Origin: Streptomyces sp. yr375
Lineage (GTDB): Bacteria > Actinomycetota > Actinomycetes > Streptomycetales > Streptomycetaceae
Direction of reading: 5' to 3'
DNA: 64,000 nucleotides
NCBI RefSeq assembly: GCF_900110755.1
Contig: NZ_FOFF01000001.1
Location: 538,431 to 602,430 of the forward strand
The notes beneath the pieces are model-generated. The model saw only the letters and a list, made by a program, of their open reading frames with translations, ran no database searches and was not told where the DNA came from. The position numbers and the translations under genes were made by a program. The first letter of the stretch is position 1. The number at the start of each line of letters is the position of its first letter. Positions 1 through 8,765 of this stretch are shown in pieces.

Positions 1-985
1 GACCGTGCCCGGCTCCCACGAGCGCGGCTGGACCGTCTCGGCCGTCGAGGTCGCCTGCCTGGACGCCCAGGGCAAGCTGCTCGACCGGCCCGTCTGCGAT
101 CTGCTCGGCGGCCGGGTGCGCGACTTTGTGCCGTTCGCCGCCTACCTCTTCTACAAGTGGGCCGAACACCCCGCCCTCGACGGCCGCCCGGCCATCGGCG
201 ACGACTGGCCCGAGGCCCTCGACCCGGCCGGGATCGTCGAACAGGCCCGGCTGATGCAGGAGCGGTACGGCTTCCGCTCGTTCAAGCTCAAGGGCGGCGT
301 CTTCCCGCCGGACGACGAGATCGCCGCCATCGAGGCGCTCGCCGAGGCCTTCCCCGGCCAGCCCCTGCGGCTGGACCCCAACACGGCGTGGTCGGTGGGG
401 ACTTCGACGTACGTGGCGCGCCGACTCGACGGCGTACTGGAGTACTTGGAGGACCCGACCGCGACCATCGAGGGCATGGCGGCGGTCGCGAAGGACTCGC
501 CGCTGCCGCTGGCCACCAACATGTGCGTGGTCGCCTGGGAACACCTGCGGCCGGCGATCGAGCAGCACGCGATCCAGGTCCTCCTCACCGACCACCACTA
601 CTGGGGCGGACTACGCCGCACCCGTGAACTGGCCGCTGTCTGCGAGGCGTTCGGCATCGCCCTGTCCATGCACTCCAACTCGCACCTGGGCATCAGCCTC
701 GCCGCCATGACCCATGTCGCCGCGGCCATCCCGAACCTCGACCACTCCTGCGACACGCACTACCCGTGGAACAGCGCCGACGACGTGATCGTCCCCGGCG
801 TTCTGGAGGTGGCGGACGGCGCGGTGCGGGTGCCGACCGGGCCGGGCCTCGGAGTCGAGCTGGACCACGACGCCCTCGACCGCCTGCACCGCCGCTACCT
901 CGACTCGGGAATGAGCCGCCGCGACGACACCGGGTACATGCGGCGGATCCGGCCCGACTACGAGCTGCGGCTGCCGAGGTGGTGA
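1..985 (+). CDS. Glucarate dehydratase-like enolase-superfamily enzyme, 5'-truncated by window edge
   Basis: The frame is open to the left edge, so this is the C-terminal part (about 327 residues) of a longer protein. Enolase-superfamily features are visible in order: FKLKGG (barrel lysine region), LDPNTAW and LEDP (metal-ligand strands), then MHSNSHLGIS, the histidine motif typical of glucarate dehydratases. Members of this family dehydrate D-glucarate or related acid sugars using Mg2+ in the cytoplasm. The substrate is inferred from the HSNSHLG motif; a related acid-sugar dehydratase remains possible. The stop codon is 27 bp before the next gene, which seems to have its own promoter. No partner gene of glucarate catabolism is visible downstream. 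Confidence 0.85.
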   Translation, partial: TVPGSHERGWTVSAVEVACLDAQGKLLDRPVCDLLGGRVRDFVPFAAYLFYKWAEHPALDGRPAIGDDWPEALDPAGIVEQARLMQERYGFRSFKLKGGVFPPDDEIAAIEALAEAFPGQPLRLDPNTAWSVGTSTYVARRLDGVLEYLEDPTATIEGMAAVAKDSPLPLATNMCVVAWEHLRPAIEQHAIQVLLTDHHYWGGLRRTRELAAVCEAFGIALSMHSNSHLGISLAAMTHVAAAIPNLDHSCDTHYPWNSADDVIVPGVLEVADGAVRVPTGPGLGVELDHDALDRLHRRYLDSGMSRRDDTGYMRRIRPDYELRLPRW

Positions 986-1011
986 CCGGCGCCGCTGCCT
1001 AGACTGCGGGC

Positions 1012-1407
1012 ATGGATGACGCGGGTACGGACGGCAAGGCGCTTGATCGGCTGGCGGCGGGGAAGTACCTGCTGATCACCAGCTACCGGAAGAACGGAAC
1101 CGGGGTCGCCACCCCGGTGTGGGTGGTGCGGGACGGGGCCGCGCTCGGCGTCTGGTCGGTCGCCGAGTCCTGGAAGGTGAAGCGCATCCGGGCCCGCGGC
1201 GACGTCCTCGTCGGCCCGTGCGACGTGCGCGGCAGGCCGACGGGCGAGCAGATCCCCGCCACCGCCGAGATCTGCGACGCCGAGACCACCGCCCGCTACC
1301 GCACACTGCTCGCCCGCAAGTACGGCATCGCCGGCCGCCTCACCCTGCTCGGCAGCCGACTGCGCCGGGGCCTGGACGGGACCGTCGGGATCCGCATCAC
1401 TTTGTGA
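1012..1407 (+). CDS. PPOX-class F420/FMN-dependent oxidoreductase family protein
   Basis: A 131-residue protein of the split-barrel pyridoxamine 5'-phosphate oxidase fold. The N-terminal KYLLITSYRKNGTGVATPVW segment and the later KVKRIRARGDVLVGPCD segment match the pattern of actinobacterial PPOX-class F420-dependent enzymes, which are usually 130-150 residues. The cofactor (F420 or FMN) cannot be decided from sequence by eye. There is no clear Shine-Dalgarno before the ATG; a TAGACT hexamer ends 6 nt upstream (1000-1005), a layout typical of leaderless Streptomyces transcripts. The gene converges on the hydrolase gene, with a hairpin between them. Confidence 0.8.
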   Translation: MDDAGTDGKALDRLAAGKYLLITSYRKNGTGVATPVWVVRDGAALGVWSVAESWKVKRIRARGDVLVGPCDVRGRPTGEQIPATAEICDAETTARYRTLLARKYGIAGRLTLLGSRLRRGLDGTVGIRITL

Positions 1408-1441
1408 GCGGGCAGGGGCTGTGAGCGGGCGGAGGGTATGT

Positions 1442-1490
1442 GGAAGATAGGGGGCGCGGACCGCGCGGCCCACGCCCCCTCATGTCTTCC
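1442..1490. terminator. Bidirectional terminator hairpin between convergent genes
   Basis: Arms AGGGGGCG (1449-1456) and CGCCCCCT (1473-1480) form an 8-bp GC stem. Outside it GGAAGA (1442-1447) can pair with TCTTCC (1485-1490), after a 4-nt bulge. The hairpin lies between the stop codons of two convergent genes, so it could end transcripts from both sides. Confidence 0.6.
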
Positions 1491-1509
1491 TGCCTTCCTG
1501 CCCCGCGGG

Positions 1510-4281
1510 TTACGGCGCGTCCAGGACCGTTCCCGTCAGGATCGGCTGGTCCGGTAGCGGGTCGGCGTTGTCGTCGGTCAGCGTGAGGCGCATCGACTCG
1601 GTCGGCTCGGCCACCTCGTCCGGCACCGTCCGTACGGTGAAGTCGGTGCCGTCGGTACCGGCCGGGACGGTCATCCAGACCCACAGGCTGGTCTTGGACA
1701 GCGGGCGCTCCGGGTCGGGCAGCTCACCGGCGTAGTCCAGCAGCCACTGCGGGTCCACGTCCTTCGTGGACAGCTCGGCGCCGTCGGTGACCGGGAGCAC
1801 CAGGACCGGCTGCCAGAGGTCCACGTCGGCGGCCTCGGAGAGGGAGATCTGCCAGCTCAGCGCCCCGCCCTCGGTCACGCGGTCCGTGACGGGCGTCAGC
1901 GTGACCTTCGGTGCGGGGTCGTCGTTCTGCGCCGTGACGCCGCCCTTGTACGAGCCGACGACCGCGCCGCGCACGGCCTTCACGAGGAGGTTCTGCTCCT
2001 CGTCGTAGCCGAAGCGGGTGTCGCCCTTCACATCCATCGCCACGTCGATCGGGGTGCCGCCGGGCCGGACCGGGACCACCTTCTCCGTGGCCTCGCCGGT
2101 CGCCTGGTCGATGACGTAGAAGCGGGCCGTGCCCTTGCCGTGGCCGGACACCTGGACCGGGACGTGGTAAGTGCGGGTGCCGGAGTCGCCCTCCTTGACC
2201 GTGATGCGGCCGATGTCGACGCGCGGCAGCGCCGCCGCCCGCACCGCCGGCGTGCCGGGGGCCCAGCCCCAGGCGTCCATCAGCCAGGCCTGCCCGGACC
2301 CCGAACGCGGGGTCAGTTCAAGGGACTTGACGTGCCTGAGGTCGAGCCGGGCGCGGCCGGCGGCGGTCAGCGGGACGCGCAGTTCGCGGGCCCAGTAGGA
2401 GGCGGTGCGGGAGGAGCCAGGCAGCCCGTCCACGGTGACCTGGCCGAGCCCGGCGCGGCGACCGGCGGTGTCGGTGACGGACACGTCCAGCGTGGTGCCG
2501 GTGGTGTTCGGCGGTACGAACACGCGCAGCGCCAGGCTCTTGGCCCCGGCGAGGGAGACGGGCGCGGTGGAGGTGATCTTCGCCGGGGTGCCCGGCGTGG
2601 ACCACTTCAGCGCGACCGCGCTCTTGCCGGAGTCGTTCTCCAGGTCCCAGTACTGGAAGTGCGGGGACCTGCCCTCGGCGTCGTTGTCCAGACACGACCT
2701 GGCCAGGTCGGAGTCGGCCCAGCACACCCGGCCGCCGGTCACCTCGACTCCGCCGTCGGGCACGAAACCGCCCGTGCGGCGGGCGCCGACCGCGTGCGTC
2801 AGGACGCGGGCCGGGTCGGCGGAGGGGGCCCGCAGTCCGGTGCCGTCGAGCAGCGGGCGCACCCGGTCGTCGCCGCCCACGAACAGTTGGGCCGCGGCGG
2901 CGATGTAGGTGGCGCCGGCCTGGTGCTGCTGGTCGGCGGTCAGCCGGGTCGCCGCGCCTGTGGAGCACACCGGGTCGGGTTGCTCCGGGTCCTCGAAGAA
3001 GTCGTCGAAGGAGGGCGCCACGGACTTGCCCGGCGTCCACTCGGTGTTGAAGAAGTTGTGGTTGGCGCCGACGACGTAGACGGCGCTGTGCAGGGCGCTG
3101 CCGTTGCTGATGCCGCGGGTGCCGTCGAGGTACGTCTCGCCCTCGAGGTCGGAGACGTCGCCGTCGCAGCCGGGCAGGATGGTCGTGGACGGGACGTCGG
3201 CGACCGGATTCTGGCCGAAGATGGTCGGTCCGATGAGGACGGTGCCGCGGATCTTCCAGCGGACCGGGCCGTGGTAGCCGTCCTGCGCGGCGGGCGCCGG
3301 GTAAAGGCTGTCCAGCGCCGCCCGGTTGACGCCCTCGCCGCCGCGCGAGTGGCCGATCAGCAGGACGCGGGAGAGGTCGGCCTTCGCCGCGTCGGGCACC
3401 GTCGCCGGGGCGGCGGCCGGGTGGGCGGCCCAGTCGGCCCACTTGGCGAGGTGCTGCCGGACCAGCGAGGAACGGGCCTGCGCGCCGGCGTCGTCGAGGG
3501 TCCCGTCCTGGCCGTTGACGCCGTTCGCCGAGATCGACACCGTCACATAGCCCTGGGAGGCCAGGAGTTGCTGGTCCTTCAGGTAACCCTTATAGCTAGG
3601 GATCGACTTCATGCCCGCCGGGCAGGGCCAGGAGATGTCGGGCTCGTCGCTGCCCGGCGTGTAGCAGGTGGTGTGCCGGCCGTGCAGGAACAGTGCGAGC
3701 GGCCGCTTGCCGGTGACGCCCTTGGGCGCGACCACCACGGCCTGCATCTCGACGGGCTCCGGCAGGCCCGGTAACTTCACCGGGGCCAGGGCGTATTCGC
3801 CGCTGACCGTGCGGTACGCGCCCGGCTTGCCGGGGTCCACGGAGTTGGCGGGCGCGGCGGCCGGGGGCCGCCCGGGGGCGAGTGAACGCCGCTTGCCGGT
3901 GGCCGAGTTGTCGGCGGGCGCGTCCAGCCGACGGCCGCTCGCCTGTACTTGGAGGTCCGTCAGGGGGGTGTCGCCGACCTGGTCGAGGGAGAGCCGGAAC
4001 GTGCGGCCGTCCTTCCCCGCCCTCGGTACGCCGAGCAGCCGGTCGCCCGCGTGGAACTCCACGCGGGCGTCGCCGACGGGCACGGGCTTGGGCGACCGCC
4101 ACACCAGCTCACGCGCGTCGCCCGCCCCGGCGACCTGCCACCCCGGCGGCAGTGCGCTGTCGGTGGCGGCGGCCAACGGCCTTGTCCCGGAAGGTTGTTG
4201 TGCTTGTGCCAGTCCCGGTGTTCCCGCCAGGGCCGCGAGTGCGGCCACAGCGGTGACACCTATGCGCCGGGCACGGATCAA
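1510..4281 (-). CDS. Large secreted alpha/beta hydrolase with Calx-beta-like C-terminal region
   Basis: A 923-residue exported protein. The N-terminus carries basic residues followed by a hydrophobic stretch ending in GLAQAQQ, a Sec signal peptide. The middle holds an alpha/beta-hydrolase core: LALFLHGRHTTC, then the nucleophile elbow GHSRGGEG near residue 313. The C-terminal third has two segments starting ITVKEGDSG and DRVTEGG that resemble Calx-beta/immunoglobulin-like repeats, perhaps binding a surface or polymer. The longest frame begins at a TTG at 4296, but AGGAG at 4289-4293 lies 7 nt before a second TTG at 4281, so I chose 4281. Substrate unknown; lipase, esterase or peptidase are all possible. 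Transcribed in the same direction as the DUF35 gene upstream, 205 bp away. Confidence 0.75.
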   Translation of the reverse strand: MIRARRIGVTAVAALAALAGTPGLAQAQQPSGTRPLAAATDSALPPGWQVAGAGDARELVWRSPKPVPVGDARVEFHAGDRLLGVPRAGKDGRTFRLSLDQVGDTPLTDLQVQASGRRLDAPADNSATGKRRSLAPGRPPAAAPANSVDPGKPGAYRTVSGEYALAPVKLPGLPEPVEMQAVVVAPKGVTGKRPLALFLHGRHTTCYTPGSDEPDISWPCPAGMKSIPSYKGYLKDQQLLASQGYVTVSISANGVNGQDGTLDDAGAQARSSLVRQHLAKWADWAAHPAAAPATVPDAAKADLSRVLLIGHSRGGEGVNRAALDSLYPAPAAQDGYHGPVRWKIRGTVLIGPTIFGQNPVADVPSTTILPGCDGDVSDLEGETYLDGTRGISNGSALHSAVYVVGANHNFFNTEWTPGKSVAPSFDDFFEDPEQPDPVCSTGAATRLTADQQHQAGATYIAAAAQLFVGGDDRVRPLLDGTGLRAPSADPARVLTHAVGARRTGGFVPDGGVEVTGGRVCWADSDLARSCLDNDAEGRSPHFQYWDLENDSGKSAVALKWSTPGTPAKITSTAPVSLAGAKSLALRVFVPPNTTGTTLDVSVTDTAGRRAGLGQVTVDGLPGSSRTASYWARELRVPLTAAGRARLDLRHVKSLELTPRSGSGQAWLMDAWGWAPGTPAVRAAALPRVDIGRITVKEGDSGTRTYHVPVQVSGHGKGTARFYVIDQATGEATEKVVPVRPGGTPIDVAMDVKGDTRFGYDEEQNLLVKAVRGAVVGSYKGGVTAQNDDPAPKVTLTPVTDRVTEGGALSWQISLSEAADVDLWQPVLVLPVTDGAELSTKDVDPQWLLDYAGELPDPERPLSKTSLWVWMTVPAGTDGTDFTVRTVPDEVAEPTESMRLTLTDDNADPLPDQPILTGTVLDAP

Positions 4282-4486
4282 GGGTCCACTCCTCAACAGT
4301 CGGAGCGTGGGAGCCCCCTCCGTACCGGGAGCCCCTCACGCCCCGAAGGAACCCGAAACGGCACCTGTGGGTTGCCTGTGCCGGCGGACTCTGCCCGAGC
4401 ATGACAAGAAACCGGCCAGTCGGCGGGTCGCGGTCGCGGTCGGGTCCGGGCGCGGGGTCGGGGCCCGGGGTCGCCCGAGCGCCGTC

Positions 4487-4903
4487 CTAGTGCCAGCCCC
4501 GGTAGGGCTCGTCGAGCAGTTGGAAGACCGGCTCGCCCCGTACCGGGTCCTTGACCGTGGACAGCCGGACGCGGTCGCCGCTGTGGATCGCGATGAGCGG
4601 GCCCGTGACCCGGCCCCGGACGACGAACCCCTCGGCCATCTCGACCAGCGACACGTTGCGCGCGGCGGGGGTGTTGCGGTGCACCACCGTGGCGTGCCGG
4701 ATCGTCCCGGTGCCCGCGCTGCTCTCGGTGCGCAGGTCGCTGCCCTGGCACACCGGGCACAGCAGCCGCTGGTACATGGCGGTGCCGCACCAGGTGCAGC
4801 GCTGGAAGAGGATCGTGTCGCCGTCGACGGCCCTGCGGTCGAGGACGCCCGCCGCCGCGCCGCCGGCGGCCTGCTGGACGGCGTTTCCTGGGTGGTGGTA
4901 CAC
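4487..4903 (-). CDS. Zn-ribbon/OB-fold (DUF35) protein
   Basis: The sequence shows a rubredoxin-like zinc ribbon, CTWCGTAMYQRLLCPVC (two CxxC pairs), followed by an OB-fold-like beta region ending VFQLLDEPYRGWH. This is the DUF35 layout (Zn-ribbon then OB fold) of proteins that bind acyl-CoA or partner with thiolase/ketosynthase-like enzymes. The frame is open to a GTG at 4984, but GGGAG ends 9 nt before a GTG at 4901-4903, giving a 138-residue protein close to the usual family length, so I prefer that start. No thiolase gene is nearby; the neighbours are a TetR regulator upstream and a secreted hydrolase downstream, so the partner is unknown. Confidence 0.7.
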   Translation of the reverse strand: MYHHPGNAVQQAAGGAAAGVLDRRAVDGDTILFQRCTWCGTAMYQRLLCPVCQGSDLRTESSAGTGTIRHATVVHRNTPAARNVSLVEMAEGFVVRGRVTGPLIAIHSGDRVRLSTVKDPVRGEPVFQLLDEPYRGWH

Positions 4904-4985
4904 GCGGGTCAACTCCCTGCACTCGGCCGGAATCCACGTGCGCGGCTCGCCGTGCCACCGTGCACGCCCCACACCGTATGACACT

Positions 4986-5008
4986 CAGTGCCACGCGTAA
5001 AGGCACTG
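4986..5008. promoter_or_regulatory. 7-bp inverted repeat between TetR and DUF35 genes
   Basis: CAGTGCC (4986-4992) and GGCACTG (5002-5008) are perfect inverted arms around a 9-nt spacer. It lies just after the TetR stop codon and before the DUF35 gene. It shares GGCACT/AGTGCC hexamers with the larger repeat upstream of the TetR gene, so it may be a weak second operator or a short terminator. Both readings are inferences. Confidence 0.35.
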
Positions 5009-5015
5009 CGTACCC

Positions 5016-5846
5016 CTATTTCACCCCTTTGTTTCGGACCCCTGCCCCTGAGGAATCCGGTCCCGGCGGGATCCGGTCCCGGCCGAGCGTGGTCTCGATC
5101 TCCTGCACCACCCGCCACAGGGGCGCTCCGCGACGGGACACGACCACGACGACGTCCTCCGCCCACCCGTCGGCGGGCGGCGCCGACACCGCCACGGCCG
5201 CCGGCGCCGCCGGACCGGTCGGGGTGGTCGTAGCGCCGGCCGGAGCGGTCGGGGCCGTGCCGAACGCCGACTGGACATAGCTCAGCGCGTGGTCGACGGT
5301 CGCGCCCGCGTCGCCCCGGCCGTCCGAACGCAGCCAGGAACGCAGCGCGTTGTTGTGGGCGGCGACGACCGCGGCGGCGATCACGTCGGCGTGCAGGTGG
5401 CCGTCGGGACGGCCGGTGAAGCGGCTCCGGAGATACTCGGCGAGGGCGCGCTCGTAGCGCCACACCACCGACAGTTCGTACGCGCGCAGCCCGGGCACCC
5501 GCTTGGTGAGCCGGTAGCGCTGCACGGAGAAGGAGGGGTTCTCCGCGTACATCAGCAGCACCAGCCGGGCGGCGTCGCAGACCCGCCGCACCGGCTCCGC
5601 GTCCGCCTCGCTCGCGGCGAGGAAGGCGGTCATGTCGGTCAGGCACCGCTCGTGGTCGGGGAAGACCACGTCCTCCTTGGAGGGGAAGTAGCGGAAGAAG
5701 GACCGCCGGCCGACCCCCGCGAGCGCCACGATCTCGTCGACGGTGGTCTGCTCGTAGCCCCGCTCCAGGAACAGCCGGAAGGCCGCCGCGGCCAGGGCGT
5801 CCCGCATGGGAGGCTTGGCCTCCGCCGCTTTTCGAGTGCCGCTCAT
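5016..5846 (-). CDS. TetR/AcrR-family transcriptional regulator
   Basis: A 276-residue regulator. The N-terminal helix-turn-helix is clear around residues 15-65: LAAAAFRLFLERGYEQTTVD, then VGRRSFFRYFPSKED, the usual TetR recognition-helix block. The C-terminal ligand domain is long, with a Pro/Ala-rich stretch and a tail ending near SSGAGVRNKGVK. A TACGTT hexamer sits 7 nt before the ATG, suggesting a leaderless transcript. A 14-bp inverted repeat at 5879-5914 would cover the -35 region, which points to autoregulation. The ligand and full target set are unknown; the adjacent DUF35 and hydrolase genes in the same orientation are possible targets. Confidence 0.88.
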   Translation of the reverse strand: MSGTRKAAEAKPPMRDALAAAAFRLFLERGYEQTTVDEIVALAGVGRRSFFRYFPSKEDVVFPDHERCLTDMTAFLAASEADAEPVRRVCDAARLVLLMYAENPSFSVQRYRLTKRVPGLRAYELSVVWRYERALAEYLRSRFTGRPDGHLHADVIAAAVVAAHNNALRSWLRSDGRGDAGATVDHALSYVQSAFGTAPTAPAGATTTPTGPAAPAAVAVSAPPADGWAEDVVVVVSRRGAPLWRVVQEIETTLGRDRIPPGPDSSGAGVRNKGVK

Positions 5847-5878
5847 GGTCGGGAACGTAACACCCGAGCGGCACCGAT

Positions 5879-5914
5879 GGCACTCGGTTCCCTCCGTAGG
5901 GGGAACCGAGTGCC
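5879..5914. promoter_or_regulatory. 14-bp perfect inverted repeat, probable TetR operator (or folD terminator)
   Basis: Arms GGCACTCGGTTCCC (5879-5892) and GGGAACCGAGTGCC (5901-5914) are perfectly complementary around an 8-nt spacer. The element is 33 bp upstream of the TetR start and 24 bp downstream of the folD stop, both on the minus strand. Its placement over the likely -35 region favours an operator; the strong hairpin it would form in RNA also fits a folD terminator without a U-run. Confidence 0.6.
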
Positions 5915-5937
5915 CCCTACGGGGTGCTGGGCCGGCC

Positions 5938-6786
5938 TCAGATCCGCTCCGCCGCCTCCACCACGTTGGTCAGCAGCATCGCCCGGGTCATCGGGCCCAC
6001 CCCGCCGATCGGCGGCGCGAAGGAACCGGCGATGTCGCTCACGTCCGGGTGGACGTCGCCGAGGATGCCCTCGACCGTGCGCGTCAGGCCCACGGACAGC
6101 ACGGTCGCGCCGGGCTTGATCCAGTCGGGCCTGACCATGTGCGCCACGCCCGCCGCGGCCACCACCACGTCCGCCTCGCGGGCGTGCGCGGCGGTGTCCT
6201 GGGTGGCCTCGTGGCACAGGGTCACCGTGGCGTGCTCGGTGCTGCGGGTCAGCATCAGGCCCAGCGGCCGGCCCACGGTGACCCCGCAGCCGATGACGCA
6301 GAACTGCTGGCCGGTGATCGCCACGTGGTTGCGGCGCAGCAGGTCGATGATGCCGCGCGGGGTGCAGGGCAGCGGACCCGGGATGCCGAGCACCAGCCGG
6401 CCCAGGTTGGTCGGGTGGAGCCCGTCGGCGTCCTTGACCGGGTCGATCAGCTCCAGCACGGCATGGGTGTCGATCTGGGCGGGGAGCGGAAGCTGCACGA
6501 TGAAGCCGGTGCACGCCGGGTCGGCGTTGAGCCGCAGCACGGCGGCCTCGACATCGGCCTGCGAGGCGTCGGCGGGCAGCTCGACCCGGATCGAGGCGAT
6601 GCCGACCTGCGCGCAGTCGCGGTGCTTGCCGCCCACGTAGGAACGGCTGCCCGCGTCGTCGCCGACGAGGATCGTGCCCAGCCCCGGAGTGATGCCGCGC
6701 TCCTTCAACGCCTGGACGCGGAGGGCGAGTTCGCTCTTGATGTCGGCCGCGGCTGCCTTGCCGTCGAGAAGTGTTGCGGTGGTCAC
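5938..6786 (-). CDS. folD: Bifunctional methylene-THF dehydrogenase/methenyl-THF cyclohydrolase
   Basis: FolD interconverts 5,10-methylene-, methenyl- and 10-formyl-tetrahydrofolate in the cytoplasm. The 282-residue product has the family signatures in order: [18 protein letters not shown] with the catalytic lysine, then [32 protein letters not shown], and the NADP-binding segment [13 protein letters not shown], then [10 protein letters not shown]. Where related enzymes often have an arginine or similar polar residue in the VIGxG turn, this one has cysteine. I chose the GTG at 6786 because it gives the usual family N-terminus ([13 protein letters not shown]); an ATG at 6831 would add 15 atypical residues. 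The gene is divergent from the ATP-grasp gene. Confidence 0.93.
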   Translation of the reverse strand: MTTATLLDGKAAAADIKSELALRVQALKERGITPGLGTILVGDDAGSRSYVGGKHRDCAQVGIASIRVELPADASQADVEAAVLRLNADPACTGFIVQLPLPAQIDTHAVLELIDPVKDADGLHPTNLGRLVLGIPGPLPCTPRGIIDLLRRNHVAITGQQFCVIGCGVTVGRPLGLMLTRSTEHATVTLCHEATQDTAAHAREADVVVAAAGVAHMVRPDWIKPGATVLSVGLTRTVEGILGDVHPDVSDIAGSFAPPIGGVGPMTRAMLLTNVVEAAERI

Positions 6787-7017
6787 GGGAGTCGACGAGC
6801 CCTTCAGGAGGAAAAACGACGGTCCTGTCATCGTACGGCCCGCTCGTCCACCGCCGCCCAGGAGTCCCTTCCCGCCCCTCCCCGCCCCCGCCCGCCGGGG
6901 CCGTCCCGCCCGGGGCACGGCGCACCCTCTGACGTAACCTTTCCGCACCTCACACGCCCCACGCGCCCCACGCACACCCTGCACTCCGCCGACAGCCGCA
7001 GCCGCCAGGAGATCCGT

Positions 7018-7845
7018 ATGCCCGCCGCCCGCCCCCGGCTCCTCTATGTCACGGATCTCTCCTACCCCGCCCGTGGCCGCCGGTACTGCGACGAGGACGT
7101 GTTCCTCACCTCCCGGCTGCGCGCGGACTTCGACCTGGCCCTGTGCCATCCGAAGGACGCCGCCGCCCTGATGCACGCCTTCGACGGCGTCGTCGTCCGC
7201 AACAGCGGCCCGGTGCTGGGCTACCTGAAGGAGTACGAGGCCTTCCGGGAGCGCGCGCTGCACGACGGCGTACGCGTCTACAACCCGCTCACCGGGCGCG
7301 CCGACATGGCGGGCAAGCAGTACCTCCTCGACCTGAGCGCCGAGGGGTTCCCGGTCATCCCGACCGTCGACCGCGCCGAGGATCTGCACCGCCTGCCCGA
7401 GTCCGACCGGTACGTGGTCAAGCCCAAGCTCGGCGCGGACTCCATAGGCCTGCGGATCGTCGCACCCGACGCCCTCGCCGCCCTGGCCGACGGCTCGGTC
7501 CTGCTCCAGCCGTGCGTCGACTTCGCCTACGAGGTCTCCTTCGTCTACGTCGACCACGACTTCCAGTACGCCGTGTACGCCCCGGACCCCGACCGCCGCT
7601 GGCAGCTCCAGCCGTACCAACCCGCTGTACGGGACCTGGAGTTCGCCCGTCGCTTCGTCGACTGGAACGGTCTCGCCCACGGCATCCAGCGCGTCGACGC
7701 CTGCCGCGCCCCCGACGGCGAACTGCTGCTGGTGGAGCTGGAGGACCTCAACCCGTATCTGTCCCTGGACGCCCTCGACGACGCCGGGCAGGACGCCTTC
7801 GTCGCCGCGACGACCCGCTCCCTGCACCGCTTCCTCGCGCACTGA
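7018..7845 (+). CDS. ATP-grasp-like protein of unknown substrate
   Basis: A 275-residue protein preceded by AGGAG and a 6-nt spacer to ATG. The layout resembles RimK/glutathione-synthetase-type ATP-grasp enzymes: an N-terminal alpha/beta domain ([10 protein letters not shown]), a strand carrying an ATP-contacting lysine ([14 protein letters not shown]), and a C-terminal acidic metal-binding strand ([15 protein letters not shown]). Such enzymes join a carboxylate to an amine or thiol with ATP. No peptide precursor or amino-acid biosynthesis gene is adjacent, so the substrate cannot be inferred. The following gene, 56 bp away, encodes a membrane-anchored peptidoglycan-binding protein and could be co-transcribed, which would fit a cell-envelope role; this is speculation. 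Confidence 0.65.
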   Translation: MPAARPRLLYVTDLSYPARGRRYCDEDVFLTSRLRADFDLALCHPKDAAALMHAFDGVVVRNSGPVLGYLKEYEAFRERALHDGVRVYNPLTGRADMAGKQYLLDLSAEGFPVIPTVDRAEDLHRLPESDRYVVKPKLGADSIGLRIVAPDALAALADGSVLLQPCVDFAYEVSFVYVDHDFQYAVYAPDPDRRWQLQPYQPAVRDLEFARRFVDWNGLAHGIQRVDACRAPDGELLLVELEDLNPYLSLDALDDAGQDAFVAATTRSLHRFLAH

Positions 7846-7901
7846 ACCCGGCGGCCCGCCCGCCCGTATCTCTCCGGGGGACTCACGGGAGGGAGACGAG
7901 C

Positions 7902-8765
7902 GTGCCGACACGGGACGAATCCGGACAGCCGCACGACCGCGCGGTGGTGGAGCCCATCCGGGTCCTGCGACCGCGCAACACCGACGCCCTCGCGGAGCTG
8001 TTCCGCGAGATGACCGAGCTGACCCAGGACACCGACTCCTACGAGGCGATCTCCCTGCCGGTCGAGCGGGCGGTGGACGAGGCGCCGACGGAGGAGTTCC
8101 CGCCGGTGGGCCAGGGCACGCCCGCCACGCTGCTGCCACGCGACGACCGCGACTGGGCCAGCGAGCGCCCGCGCCCCGCGGCCATGCCGGGCCCGGCCAC
8201 GAGCGGGTCCCCGAGCAGGGCCGCGAACAAGCCCGTGGGCAGGCCCAAGAACAGGCCCACGGGCACGCCCACGAACAGGCCTGCGAGCAGGGCCGACGCC
8301 AGAAGCGCGGCGCGTGCCGACTCCGGTGCCGGCCGACGCCGAGCGGCGATCACGATCGGCGTGTGCGCGGCGGCGCTCGTCGGCTTCGCCTGCGCGCTCC
8401 TGCTGCCGGGCCGGGGCGGCGAGGCCTCCGCGGAGACACCCGCGCCGACCGCCACCCAGGCCGCCACGCCGACCGCCGCGCCCACCGCCGCCGCGCCCAC
8501 CGCCGCCGCGCCCGCCGACCCCGACGGAACCGGCACCCTCCGGGAGGGAGACAGCGGCCCCGAGGTCCTCGACCTCCAGAAGCGCCTGCTGCGCATCCCG
8601 GACGTGTACGCCAAGGGCCCCACCGACGGCCGCTACGACACCGTCCTGACCGCGGCCGTGGCCCGTTTCCAGCTCTGGTACGGCATCCGCGGCGACGAGA
8701 GCGGCGTCTACGGCAACGACACCCGCCGCGACCTGGAGTCCCGCACCGGCGCGGGCGACGACTGA
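7902..8765 (+). CDS. Membrane-anchored peptidoglycan-binding domain protein
   Basis: A 287-residue protein with a GTG start preceded by GGAGGGAGACGAGC. Residues 1-100 are hydrophilic and probably cytoplasmic. A Pro/Arg/Lys/Asn-rich stretch (about 108-130) has short PxNRP-like repeats. One membrane segment lies at about 148-169, then an Ala/Pro/Thr linker, then a PG_binding_1 domain from about 211 to the end ([16 protein letters not shown], then [20 protein letters not shown]). The topology, cytoplasmic N-terminus and extracellular wall-binding C-terminus, suggests a link between the cytoplasm and the wall. The 3' end of the gene is part of a tandem duplication shared with the convergent phosphatase gene. 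Confidence 0.8.
   Translation: MPTRDESGQPHDRAVVEPIRVLRPRNTDALAELFREMTELTQDTDSYEAISLPVERAVDEAPTEEFPPVGQGTPATLLPRDDRDWASERPRPAAMPGPATSGSPSRAANKPVGRPKNRPTGTPTNRPASRADARSAARADSGAGRRRAAITIGVCAAALVGFACALLLPGRGGEASAETPAPTATQAATPTAAPTAAAPTAAAPADPDGTGTLREGDSGPEVLDLQKRLLRIPDVYAKGPTDGRYDTVLTAAVARFQLWYGIRGDESGVYGNDTRRDLESRTGAGDD

Noticed and set aside
6786..8139. Upstream extension of the folD frame to 733 codons
   Set aside because: It runs antisense through the ATP-grasp gene; the family N-terminus begins at the GTG at 6786.
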